DNA of 64,000 nt, taken from contig NZLU01000025.1 of the NCBI GenBank assembly GCA_002692725.1, positions 1 to 64,000 of the forward strand, written 5' to 3'. This DNA is from Ponticaulis sp. (GTDB lineage: Bacteria > Pseudomonadota > Alphaproteobacteria > Caulobacterales > Hyphomonadaceae). Each line of letters starts with the position of its first letter. Position 1 is the stretch's first letter. The translations under genes were made by a program, and so were the position numbers. Below are positions 28,178-36,950 of this stretch, in pieces. The notes under the pieces are model-generated. The model made no database searches and was not told the origin of the DNA. It saw only the letters and a program-made list of their open reading frames with translations.

Positions 28178-29157
28178 ACCTTCCGTGCGGTGCCGGAGAA
28201 CATGGCGGTCTTTTCGGCTTCTGAATAGCGTGCGGCGATCTTCTTCGCGGCGTTCCAGTAGACGTGATAGCTGACGCTGGCGCGATCGACCGGGAAATTG
28301 CTTTCGAACATACAGCGGTCCGGGCCGAACAGATCGATCGTGTAATGATACCAGTCGCCCTGATCGGCGACGATCTGGTCTGATGTGGCGGGCTTGTCCT
28401 GCGCGTCATAGCCCCAGCCATTATCCGGCATGGCAAGACCGCCCAGCTTGGCGTGGACGTTGGGGCATTGGGCCAAGTCATTCATATCGCGTTTCCAGAT
28501 CTCGAAGATTTCTGCGCGTTTTCCCGCATACTGACCGACGCCGAGCGGGGTTGCGAAATGGTCGAGTATAATGGTGGTGCCCGGCGCGGCGCGGGCCACC
28601 GTCAGGAGCTGACCGATCTGGTGGTGGTAATTCCAGGTGTCATAGGTGAAACCGCGTTCGCCCAGACGACGGACGCCAGCCTGAAACTCCGGCAGGGCGT
28701 AAAGGTCGGCGGGTTGGCGCGGCTTGATGAAAAGCGCATCGTCCGTGTCGTAGGCGAGGGCGTGACGTATGCCGCGAAAGAGGCCCTTGCTGGCCTCGAC
28801 ATGGGCGTCCAGCGCCGCGTCGAGTTCCGGGGCGCGAAGGTTTGTGTGCGCGATGATGCCCGCGATCTGAGACTTTGATGGGTCTTGTTTGGCCGCGTCA
28901 GCCACAGCGGCGACGGTTTCCGTCTCGCCCACGGATTTCAGATGTTCGGGGCCGTCCTTGCGATAGGACCAATGACATTCCATGAACATGGTCTCGACGA
29001 CATTGTGACCTGAGCCTGTATCCTTCCAGAGATGTTCGAGCAGATAATCGCTGCCGCCGCGCCCGATCCAGAGATGGTGGTGGGGGTCGACGATCTCGCG
29101 CTCCGGCTCCAGAATGTCCTCAGAAAACTGCGCCAGCCAGTCATCGCGTCCGAACAT
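28165..29157 (-). CDS. Amidohydrolase family protein (TIM-barrel metal-dependent hydrolase)
   Basis: A 330-residue hydrolase of the amidohydrolase_2 superfamily. The metal-binding start DPHHHLWIG is at about 22-30, with later barrel motifs GIIAHTNL, TIILDHFATPLGVG and CMFESNFPVD (terminal Asp). The group includes lactonases and gamma-resorcylate decarboxylase-like enzymes acting on ring compounds; the substrate is unknown. GGAGG precedes the ATG. No catabolic cluster accompanies it. Confidence 0.9.
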   Translation of the reverse strand: MFGRDDWLAQFSEDILEPEREIVDPHHHLWIGRGGSDYLLEHLWKDTGSGHNVVETMFMECHWSYRKDGPEHLKSVGETETVAAVADAAKQDPSKSQIAGIIAHTNLRAPELDAALDAHVEASKGLFRGIRHALAYDTDDALFIKPRQPADLYALPEFQAGVRRLGERGFTYDTWNYHHQIGQLLTVARAAPGTTIILDHFATPLGVGQYAGKRAEIFEIWKRDMNDLAQCPNVHAKLGGLAMPDNGWGYDAQDKPATSDQIVADQGDWYHYTIDLFGPDRCMFESNFPVDRASVSYHVYWNAAKKIAARYSEAEKTAMFSGTARKVYSL

Positions 29158-29241
29158 GTGTATCCTCCCAGACTTTGTATTTCCGGGTACTTAATCAGAC
29201 CAGAACGGCTTTGTCTGCGCTGTTTTGTGGGGGCAGGTAAG

Positions 29242-29553
29242 TTATCGGTCTTCTGGCGGAATGTGTTTCAGCCGGGCAGTCAGAGCTGCGACTTCTGCGT
29301 CAGTGAAATGGGCCGAGCGACGCGTTTCGGACGCAGGTTGATGCGCGAGCGACACACCGGTTCGGTGCGCCTGAGAGGGGCGGATCGGGCGCGGGACAAA
29401 ACCACCGCCGCAATTGGGGCAGACATTCTCCAGCCTGGTCTCAACGCAGTCGGCGCAGAAGGTGCATTCATAGCTGCAAATACGGGCGTTGGCGGCGTTG
29501 GGCGGAAGATCTGTATCGCAGAGTTCGCAATTCGGTCTGAGGTCCAGGGCCAT
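29242..29553 (-). CDS. DUF1272 domain-containing protein
   Basis: A 103-residue protein whose first 60 residues match DUF1272: LRPNCELCDTDLPP, ARICSYECTFCADCV and VCPNCGGGFVPRP, with eight cysteines in pairs that likely bind zinc in a treble-clef or ring-like fold. The tail after residue 62 is polar and variable. No role is known. It lies 84 bp upstream of the amidohydrolase gene on the same strand. Confidence 0.92.
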   Translation of the reverse strand: MALDLRPNCELCDTDLPPNAANARICSYECTFCADCVETRLENVCPNCGGGFVPRPIRPSQAHRTGVSLAHQPASETRRSAHFTDAEVAALTARLKHIPPEDR

Positions 29554-29731
29554 GTCGAGATTTACTCCGGATTGATCGGGGGCGACCGATTGGTCATCTA
29601 GTTGTGCTTATCGCGCACTCAGGCGATCTCAAACGACATTCAGCGGTGGATTTGCGCCAATGACTGGCCATTGGACGCGATTTTTTCTGAAATTTGCGAA
29701 ACTTTTCAGGGTATGTTGTAGTTGAACTATT

Positions 29732-31240
29732 ATGACCCAACGACAGAAAAGACGAATCTATTTCGTGGCTGGGGTCGCTTTGCTGTTTGTTCTGGCTGCC
29801 AGCTTTAATCCATTTAACTCTGATCTGCTCAATGATGAGGAGCAGGAGGAAGCGGGCCTTCCTCACGGTCTTGAGGCCATCAGAGATACCGGCGAACTTG
29901 TGGTTCTGACCGTCGAATCCCCGACGACTTTGCAACAGAGAGGCAGTGGTGAGACCGGGTATGAGGTCGACCTGACCAGCGCTCTGGCCGACGAGCTGGG
30001 CGTTGATGTGCGCTATAAGGTGTTCGACGATATTCCGCGTCTCGTCACCGCCATTGAGAGCGGCCAGGGACATATTGCGGCTCCCGGCATGACGCAGCGG
30101 GAAATAAATCTGGAAAGCGGCGCCAATCCGCTCGCCATAGGCCCGGCCTATAAAGCCGTGCGCCATGTGATGGTGTGCCGCCGGGATGGTGAACGACCGA
30201 AATCACTGGAGGCGGTGAACGACCTCTCAATTGGTGTCGTGGCCGGATCGGGCAATGAACAAACGCTTGAACAAAAGCGCGAGGATAATCCGGCGCTGAA
30301 CTGGAAGTCTTATGATGTAAACTCCGGGCTTCGACTGGCGGAGAAAGTCTATGAGCAGGAGCTTGACTGCGCTGTTATAGATTCCAATGTGGCGGCGATT
30401 GCACGGCGGCTGCATCCTGAACTGGTGACGACGTTTGAACTCGGGCAACAAGACCGCCAGCTGAGCTGGGCGATCGCGCCGCAGTCGCGCGATCTGAATG
30501 ACTATCTGAAGCCCTGGTTCCAGTCCGCTCATCAAGATGGACTGCTCTACGATCTGGATGAGCAGTATTACGGTCATCTCAATGAGTTTGACTATGTCGA
30601 TATCAGCGTGTTCCGCCGACGTATTGACTCTCGCCTGCCACGCTATGAACCGCTTTTCCGCGAAGCCGCCGGGGAATTCAATCTCGATTGGACGATGCTG
30701 GCAGCGCAAGGCTATCAGGAATCCCATTGGGAGGCGGATGCACGAAGTCCGACGGGTGTGCGCGGCCTTATGATGCTGACCCAGCCTACGGCGCGTGAGG
30801 TTGGAATCGAGAACCGACTCGATCCTGAGCAGAGTATCGTTGGCGGCGCAACCTATCTCGATCGGATGTATGATCGCCTGCCTGATGAAGCCACCGGTTA
30901 TGACCGGCTCTGGCTTGCCATGGCGGCCTATAATGTTGGTTATGGCCATTTGCGCGATGCAATGACGTTGGCGCGACGCGAGGGGCTGAACCCCTATAAA
31001 TGGCGGATCATCAAAACCATGCTGCCTCGCCTGACGAAAAAGCAGTATTATTCGACTGTGCGATATGGCTATGCCCGCGGCTATGAGCCGGTGCGCTATG
31101 TGAAACGCATTCGCGAATACGACACCGTGTTGACCAATCGCGTTGAGCGACCCGAGCAGCCGCCATTTGATCCCGATCCGGTGCCGACCGAAATTGAAGC
31201 CGAATTGCAGGTGGAGAGCCCGGCATCGGGCACGCCCTGA
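29732..31240 (+). CDS. mltF: Membrane-bound lytic murein transglycosylase F
   Basis: A 502-residue enzyme that cleaves peptidoglycan to 1,6-anhydro-muropeptides. An N-terminal membrane anchor (about 9-24) precedes a solute-binding (SBP_bac_3) regulatory domain at about 45-285. The C-terminal SLT domain starts near 305: the catalytic glutamate is E330 in GYQESHWEADARSPTGVRG, followed by MMLTQPTA and AMAAYNVGYGH. The lack of a lipobox means it is held by the helix. No Shine-Dalgarno is evident. With the L,D-transpeptidase and M15 peptidase further on, this part of the window serves wall turnover. Confidence 0.95.
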   Translation: MTQRQKRRIYFVAGVALLFVLAASFNPFNSDLLNDEEQEEAGLPHGLEAIRDTGELVVLTVESPTTLQQRGSGETGYEVDLTSALADELGVDVRYKVFDDIPRLVTAIESGQGHIAAPGMTQREINLESGANPLAIGPAYKAVRHVMVCRRDGERPKSLEAVNDLSIGVVAGSGNEQTLEQKREDNPALNWKSYDVNSGLRLAEKVYEQELDCAVIDSNVAAIARRLHPELVTTFELGQQDRQLSWAIAPQSRDLNDYLKPWFQSAHQDGLLYDLDEQYYGHLNEFDYVDISVFRRRIDSRLPRYEPLFREAAGEFNLDWTMLAAQGYQESHWEADARSPTGVRGLMMLTQPTAREVGIENRLDPEQSIVGGATYLDRMYDRLPDEATGYDRLWLAMAAYNVGYGHLRDAMTLARREGLNPYKWRIIKTMLPRLTKKQYYSTVRYGYARGYEPVRYVKRIREYDTVLTNRVERPEQPPFDPDPVPTEIEAELQVESPASGTP

Positions 31241-31939
31241 TCAGGCTATCTGACCGCGTCGTTTCAGTTCGGCCACGGCTGCATCGGACACAAAGCCATT
31301 GGTCTGACGTTCATGGCCGAATGTGCTGGGCTGGTTATGCCCGGGAATGAAGGTGACATCATTGCCGAGCGGCCAGAGCTTGGTGGTGATTGAGGTGACG
31401 AGCTGTTCGAAATTACCTTTGGGAAAGTCCGTCCGCCCGACACTGCCCTGAAACAGGACGTCGCCGACAAAGGCCAGCCGGTATTCCCGGTTGAACAGGC
31501 AGACATGCCCCGGCGTGTGGCCTGGGGTGTGATAGACCTCAAACTCATGACGTCCGAGCGTGAGTTTGTCGCCGTCTTCGAGATAACGTGTCGGGACCAC
31601 ATTTCGCGGGCCTTCATTAATACCGTATTTCTTCCACTGACTGACAATGTCATCCATCAGCCATTGGTCGTCCTTATGGGGGCCGATGACAGGGGCGCCG
31701 GTAATCTCGCGGATCTCGTCTGCCGCGCCGGCATGATCAAGATGGCCATGGGTGAGCCAGATTTCCTTGATGGTGACGCTTGCCTTGTTAGCGACCTCCA
31801 TTAGCTTGCCCGCATCTCCGCCGGGATCGACAAAGACGCCGTCCATAGTGTTGCGATCCCAGAGGAGGGAGCAATTCTGCTGGAAGGGGGTCACAGGCGT
31901 GATGTGCAATTGCAGGTCAGGCTGGGCAGCTTCAGTCAT
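31241..31939 (-). CDS. MBL-fold metallo-hydrolase (glyoxalase II-like)
   Basis: A 232-residue metallo-beta-lactamase-fold enzyme. The dinuclear metal motif THGHLDHAG gives H64, H66, D68 and H69; further ligands appear in YHTPGHTPGHVCLF and FIPGHN. The arrangement is of the GloB/YcbL type, which hydrolyses thioesters such as S-lactoylglutathione. GGAGA precedes the ATG. Its stop abuts the mltF stop convergently with no gap. Confidence 0.92.
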   Translation of the reverse strand: MTEAAQPDLQLHITPVTPFQQNCSLLWDRNTMDGVFVDPGGDAGKLMEVANKASVTIKEIWLTHGHLDHAGAADEIREITGAPVIGPHKDDQWLMDDIVSQWKKYGINEGPRNVVPTRYLEDGDKLTLGRHEFEVYHTPGHTPGHVCLFNREYRLAFVGDVLFQGSVGRTDFPKGNFEQLVTSITTKLWPLGNDVTFIPGHNQPSTFGHERQTNGFVSDAAVAELKRRGQIA

Positions 31940-32161
31940 TCGTCATCTCCTCTCCCCAAGGCATAATGTTTCGGACTGCGAGGTCAATCAAAACACAGCT
32001 TGGTTTTGCGACCGGTCACAGGCTGCTTTCGCGTCTGCCATAGACGCCAGATTGAAATTGGTTCCCAAAAATATTCCAGAAAAAGCATGTATTTCCTGCG
32101 TGTTATGCCGGAACTCTGAAGTGGACCCTTCGTTACAACCACGTAACAGGAGCGTACCCAT

Positions 32162-32347
32162 ATGTCTTCATTTGCTATTTATACGATTGGTTTTCTGATC
32201 CTGATTGCCGGGCTTGCCTATGGCGCCGCAATGCTGGGTGTTCCCGCTGAATGGATCGGTGTCGGCTGTGTCATTCTTGCCGGTATTGGCCTGATCACCG
32301 CTGTATCTAACACACGGAAAAAGGACGAAACGGAGGCGTCGCAATAA
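32162..32347 (+). CDS. Small inner-membrane protein
   Basis: A 61-residue protein with two hydrophobic helices (about 4-24 and 30-48) and a charged tail (NTRKKDETEASQ). No family is recognised. CAGGAG precedes the ATG. The stop codon shares its last base with the start of the L,D-transpeptidase gene, so translation is coupled and a link to wall synthesis is likely. Confidence 0.7.
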   Translation: MSSFAIYTIGFLILIAGLAYGAAMLGVPAEWIGVGCVILAGIGLITAVSNTRKKDETEASQ

Positions 32348-34254
32348 TGATGACTTCATCTTTCGTTCGAAACGCTGTCAGCTTGTTTGCACTCACGATT
32401 GCATCGGGCGGCGTCGCGACCGCCCAACACGTGAGCTATCTTGCCCCAACCGAAGCGCAGCAGGACATCGCCGCAGAGAATTTAAGTCTCGCTGCTGACT
32501 CGTCTCTCGCGACTGCCATTCAGGCCCGGTTCGCTGGCAAACAGTTTGAAAATCAGTTCGAGCGTGCCTTCGACCCCGGCGTCGCTATGGTCGTGCGTCT
32601 GGCCTATGCCAATCATTTGTTTGAGCCGATCTGGACACACGATGGCGCTGAGCGTCTGAAAGACGCCTATGCCGATCAGGACCAGTATGGCCTTGGCGCG
32701 GATTCTATTGCCGTGACGCGTCTTGAAGAGACAATTGATAAGCGTTTCGGGGCTGGAAATGTGGATGATCAGGCCAGTGCCGATCTTGACCTCACTCTGG
32801 CATGGGTGGCTCTGGCCTCTCGTGTCAGCGGTGGCCTTGCCGATGAAGGTGAAGCGCGTGCCGAAGCCGATGACGCGCCGGCTCGTCCGGAGCTGGTCGA
32901 CCTGCTGACCAATGCGGGTCAGGGCGAAGTCGTGCGCGGTCTGGCAGAGCTGGAGCCACAGCATCCGCAATACCAGAAGCTGCGAGACTCGTTGCAGCGC
33001 TATCAGGATATTGCTGACAACGGCGGCTGGATGGCCATTGCCGATCTGGATGGGTCGATCAAGCCCGGGCAATCCGACCCGCGTATTCCAGCCATTCGGA
33101 CGCGTCTTGCCAAAGAAGGTTATTTCGTTCTGCCGCCGATCCAGTCGGTGATGGATATGTTCGCAATGAACAGCTCTCAGGAGATTCAGAATGTCGAGTT
33201 TGAGACAAATGATGATGAAGGCACTGATCCAGAAAATGATCCAGAAACCAAAAGCGAAGCGCAGACGGACGATCAGGTTTGGATCACCACCTATGACCAA
33301 AACCTTGAGACCGCGCTGAAGTCATTTCAGGCGCGCCACGGACTGGAGACCGATGGGGTGATCGGCCCCAAAACTCTTGAGGCGCTGAATGAAAGCGCCG
33401 AGTCCAAGGTGGAGCGCATCCGGTTCGCCATGGACCAGTGGCGTGCTCAGCCGCTCGATCAGGAGCGCTATGTCTGGGCGAACATTCCCTCTTATCGCGT
33501 TGAGGGCTGGGCCAATGGCCGTCGCGAAATTTCGATGAAGTCAATTGTGGGTCTGCCATCGCGCGAAACCCCTGTTTTCTCCGACGATATTGAATATGCC
33601 GTGGCCAATCCGCGTTGGTATGCGCCGACAAGCATTGTGGCGCGGGACAAATTGCCAAAGCTGCAGCGTGACCCGACCTATGCGGCGCGCAATGGCTATC
33701 GGATTTATGATCGTGAGACGGGTTCGAAAATTGATGCGACCAGTGTCGACTGGACGGATCCGACGACGGCCAGCAGCTATCAGTTTGTGCAGGCGGCCGG
33801 TTCGAACAATGCGCTGGGCAATCTGAAGATCATCTTCCCGAACCAGCATTCAGTCTATCTGCACGGAACGCCGGATACGCATTTGTTCGCACGCAATAGC
33901 CGCGCCCTGTCTTCTGGCTGTGTGCGTCTGGAAGACCCGGTGAAGATGGCGAACTGGATTGCTGGTGGCCCCCTGACAGAAGCCGGCCAGGACATCGAAA
34001 CGGCGCTTGTCACGGGTAAGAACACCAAGGTGGTCTATGAAAATACGACGCCCGTTCATATCACCTATATCACGGTGACGGTGGATAATTACGGACGTCC
34101 AAGCTTCTGGCGGGATGTTTATAACCGTCAGGCCGCCCCCGCCATGGCCGAAGAAACAGCGCCGCTGTTCGAGCCAGGCGAAGACACGGGTAGCGATTCG
34201 GAGCTGAAGATTGCAGACATGCAGCTTCCGAACGACGCGATTGCATTCCACTAA
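32347..34254 (+). CDS. L,D-transpeptidase of the YcbB/LdtD type
   Basis: A 635-residue secreted enzyme forming 3-3 peptidoglycan crosslinks. It has a signal peptide (ending ASGGVATAQ), a large N-terminal scaffold domain, a peptidoglycan-binding motif at about 318-350 (LKSFQARHGLETDGVIGPKT), and a YkuD catalytic domain at about 375-545. Active-site residues are H506 (LHGTPD) and C525 in SSGCVRL. An acidic insert (EGTDPENDPETKSEAQTDD) near 298-317 separates the domains. Length and order match the YcbB class. GGAGG is 10 bp upstream; a second ATG follows directly. Confidence 0.95.
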   Translation: MMTSSFVRNAVSLFALTIASGGVATAQHVSYLAPTEAQQDIAAENLSLAADSSLATAIQARFAGKQFENQFERAFDPGVAMVVRLAYANHLFEPIWTHDGAERLKDAYADQDQYGLGADSIAVTRLEETIDKRFGAGNVDDQASADLDLTLAWVALASRVSGGLADEGEARAEADDAPARPELVDLLTNAGQGEVVRGLAELEPQHPQYQKLRDSLQRYQDIADNGGWMAIADLDGSIKPGQSDPRIPAIRTRLAKEGYFVLPPIQSVMDMFAMNSSQEIQNVEFETNDDEGTDPENDPETKSEAQTDDQVWITTYDQNLETALKSFQARHGLETDGVIGPKTLEALNESAESKVERIRFAMDQWRAQPLDQERYVWANIPSYRVEGWANGRREISMKSIVGLPSRETPVFSDDIEYAVANPRWYAPTSIVARDKLPKLQRDPTYAARNGYRIYDRETGSKIDATSVDWTDPTTASSYQFVQAAGSNNALGNLKIIFPNQHSVYLHGTPDTHLFARNSRALSSGCVRLEDPVKMANWIAGGPLTEAGQDIETALVTGKNTKVVYENTTPVHITYITVTVDNYGRPSFWRDVYNRQAAPAMAEETAPLFEPGEDTGSDSELKIADMQLPNDAIAFH

Positions 34255-34269
34255 GCCGGGAACAGCAAC

Positions 34270-35247
34270 CTACCAGCGGGCCGCATAGCCTCGCGCATCA
34301 ATATGAACGAATGGCCCGTGGACGGCGTTGGCACCGTAAATGCCGATCCCGCCACGCGGCCAGTTCTTTTCGTCAGCTTTTGCGACGTCTTTTGCCAGTT
34401 CGGCCAGCGCCACAGCATCGGCCTTGGTGATTTTGCCGTCTCCATCCAGATCATCCATCACGCCATCGCCATCGTGGTCGATGTAAATGTCAGACGCATC
34501 GCCGAACAGGTGACGGGATGAGGTGGTGGTGTTCCCAATTGCGGCGTTATAAAACGGCGTTCTGAAGCCGGACATCACAATGAAGGTGTCCGCCGTCCAG
34601 CCTTTCTCATTGGCTTTTTCCAGCAATAATTCGAGCTTTACCAGCATACCGGACTCGACAAGCAGATAGGTCGGGTCGTGTCCGGGTTGTTGCTTGCAGA
34701 TGAACTGGCCAAGCTTGAAGTGCGGCGTGATCTGGATGTCCTCCATACCAGGCTGCATGTCGATAAAGCCCTGCGGCGGAATGTAATTGTCGAGACCGCG
34801 CAGAGGCTCAGGATTGTACTTCCCGACACGATAGCCGTTCAGAATGTCGTCAGTTCCGTTTTTGAACGGAGTGAGCACGAACATATTCACCAGCATGGTT
34901 TCGCCGTTTCGCTGGAAGAAGAGTTCGTAATGTCCGGGCGTGTCGGGGGCCGTCCATGTCCAGGTCTCGCCATCGCCGCCAATCGCTCCGTCTGCTGCAT
35001 GCAGATCGGCGTCGGCGACAATCTCAACCGTTTCGTTGGGCATCACGCTGGCGGAGAGGATGGACAGATCTGATTCGAGTTCATCAACGAGGATTGAGAA
35101 GCCGACGCGACTGGATGGACTGGCCTGCAAATCCTGCGTCACGGATGCGGGAAGGGCCGTATCAGTCTCTGGTGTGGTGACCGTTTCTGTGTCCGTCAGG
35201 TGAAGTGTAAGTGCCGAAAACAAAGCGATAACAGCATGCACGTTCAA
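34270..35247 (-). CDS. Secreted M15-type D,D-peptidase with an EF-hand-like loop
   Basis: A 325-residue protein; TTG at 35247 is chosen because GAGGG lies at good distance and a hydrophobic signal follows. A beta-rich region spans about 45-130. The C-terminal Peptidase_M15 domain starts near 172 (ITPHFKLGQFICK) with metal-site residues H246 and D253 in SSRHLFGDASD and H315 in VHIDARG. Unusually, DHDGDGVMDDLDGDGKITKA (257-276) inserts right after the metal site; it reads like paired calcium-binding EF-hand/dockerin loops. The enzyme probably trims stem peptides, perhaps under calcium control. It is convergent with the L,D-transpeptidase gene, 15 bp apart. Confidence 0.85.
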   Translation of the reverse strand: MNVHAVIALFSALTLHLTDTETVTTPETDTALPASVTQDLQASPSSRVGFSILVDELESDLSILSASVMPNETVEIVADADLHAADGAIGGDGETWTWTAPDTPGHYELFFQRNGETMLVNMFVLTPFKNGTDDILNGYRVGKYNPEPLRGLDNYIPPQGFIDMQPGMEDIQITPHFKLGQFICKQQPGHDPTYLLVESGMLVKLELLLEKANEKGWTADTFIVMSGFRTPFYNAAIGNTTTSSRHLFGDASDIYIDHDGDGVMDDLDGDGKITKADAVALAELAKDVAKADEKNWPRGGIGIYGANAVHGPFVHIDARGYAARW

Positions 35248-35558
35248 TACAGTAACCCTCTTGGCTTTGGGATAAATTGTGCGGTGGACTGGTCAGCTCA
35301 AAGTCTGATGAGTAGTCGTCCTGAAGTGAAGGGCTTCTACGAGTCACCGGCGGTTCCAAGTTATGATCTGTCTGAAAACTTGGGCAGAATTAAGGGCGTT
35401 TCAAGCGCGGGACTCGCGCGGTGGTTCCGGCGATATGCGTTTTCCAAAGCTCTCAACTTAGTTTCACGTTTGACTGACATTAGATTTTTTTGCTTGGGGA
35501 TCAGAACGCAGCGCCTTATCTCAAACACCAGTCGACCCAAGGATGCGGGAGTTAGGTC
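35248..35558. other. Intergenic stretch upstream of gshA
   Basis: Between the divergent M15 peptidase and gshA starts. It contains an A/T-rich part with a T run near 35486-35493 that suits a promoter. I see no convincing gene, hairpin or repeat. Short open frames on both strands look spurious. Confidence 0.5.
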
Positions 35559-36941
35559 ATGACCACGCCAACGGCGGATATCGATGAAAGCGCGCCGCGC
35601 ATCCAGGATAAGTCGGAATTTGTTGAATATCTGGAATCCGGCAACAAACCGAAGGCGGATTGGCGCATCGGAACCGAGCACGAAAAGTTCGGCTTTCTGA
35701 AAGGCTCGCTCGATCCGCTGCCGTATGACGGCGAGGCGTCAGTTCGCGCTGTATTGCAGCAGCTTTCCTCCGAGTTTGGTTGGGCGCCGATCGCCGAAGG
35801 CGACAAGATCATCGGTCTGCAGAAGGATGGCGCGAGCGTCAGCCTGGAGCCGGGCGGTCAGTTTGAGCTATCTGGCGCGCCGCTTGAGCATATCCACCAG
35901 ACCTGTAATGAGGTCGGCCAACACCTGAAGGAAGTCAAAGAGATTTCCGATCGTCTTGGTATTGGCTTTCTCGGGCTTGGCTTTTCGCCAGTCTGGTCGC
36001 TCGAAGAGACGCCGCTCATGCCCAAAGGGCGGTATAAGATCATGCGCGATTATATGCGCAAAGTCGGGCGTCTCGGCCATCAGATGATGTTCCGGTCGTG
36101 TACAGTGCAGACCAATCTCGACTTCGAGTCGGAGGCCGACATGGTGAAAAAATACCGTGTCAGCCTGGCTCTGCAGCCACTGGGTACGGCCCTGTTTGCC
36201 AATTCGCCGTTTGCTGAAAACCGGACGAATGGCTTTCTGTCTTATCGCGCACATATCTGGACGGATACTGATCCGGATCGGACGGGTATGTTGCCGTTTG
36301 TGTTCGATGAGGGCTTCGGGTTCGAGCAATATGTCGATTATGCGCTGGATGTGCCGATGTATTTCATCCGTCGTGATGGCGGTTATCTGAATTGCGCGGG
36401 CATGTCCTTCCGCGACTTCATGGATGGCAAACTGCCAGCTCGTCCAGGTGACACACCGACGCTGGAAGATTTCAAGGATCATATCTCGACCATTTTCCCT
36501 GAGGTTCGGCTCAAGACCTTCCTCGAAATGCGTGGGTCTGACTCTGGCCCATGGGACCGGATCTGTGCGCTGCCGGCGTTCTGGGTCGGGCTGCTTTATG
36601 ATTCTCATTCCCTCGACGGCGCCTGGGATCTGGTGAAGGACTGGACGGCTGAACAGCGTGAAGCGCTCCGGCGCACGGCGCCTGTGCTCGGCCTGAACAC
36701 ACCATTGCCGAACGGCAAGGGCACGCTGCAGACATTGGCGAAAGAAGTTTTGAAAATGTCGCGCTATGGTCTGAAGGCGCGGGCGCGGCTCTCTGCCTCT
36801 GGCGATGACGAGACGGGTTTCCTTTCAGAACTCGAGCAGATCGCCGAGAGCGGCGTGACCCCGGCCGAGCGTCTTCTGACGCGTTATGAAGATGCGTGGG
36901 AGGGGGATCTGTCCCAGATTTTCGAGGAATGTGCCTTTTAG
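35559..36941 (+). CDS. gshA: Glutamate-cysteine ligase (alphaproteobacterial/plant type)
   Basis: A 460-residue enzyme for the first step of glutathione synthesis, joining glutamate and cysteine with ATP. Hallmarks are RIGTEHEKFGF at about 32-42, GQFELSGAP with the substrate-binding glutamate, the stretch GRYKIMRDYM, MMFRSCTVQTNLDF, and MRGSDSGPWDRICALPAFWVGLLYD. Length is normal for this class. GGGAG lies 7 bp before the ATG. The kelch lipoprotein gene follows after 9 bp and is probably in the same transcript. Confidence 0.95.
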   Translation: MTTPTADIDESAPRIQDKSEFVEYLESGNKPKADWRIGTEHEKFGFLKGSLDPLPYDGEASVRAVLQQLSSEFGWAPIAEGDKIIGLQKDGASVSLEPGGQFELSGAPLEHIHQTCNEVGQHLKEVKEISDRLGIGFLGLGFSPVWSLEETPLMPKGRYKIMRDYMRKVGRLGHQMMFRSCTVQTNLDFESEADMVKKYRVSLALQPLGTALFANSPFAENRTNGFLSYRAHIWTDTDPDRTGMLPFVFDEGFGFEQYVDYALDVPMYFIRRDGGYLNCAGMSFRDFMDGKLPARPGDTPTLEDFKDHISTIFPEVRLKTFLEMRGSDSGPWDRICALPAFWVGLLYDSHSLDGAWDLVKDWTAEQREALRRTAPVLGLNTPLPNGKGTLQTLAKEVLKMSRYGLKARARLSASGDDETGFLSELEQIAESGVTPAERLLTRYEDAWEGDLSQIFEECAF

Positions 36942-36950
36942 GAGCTGAAG

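Noticed and set aside
35200..35562. Open frames in the gap before gshA
   Set aside because: Overlap both neighbouring genes, lack start signals and have no recognisable features.
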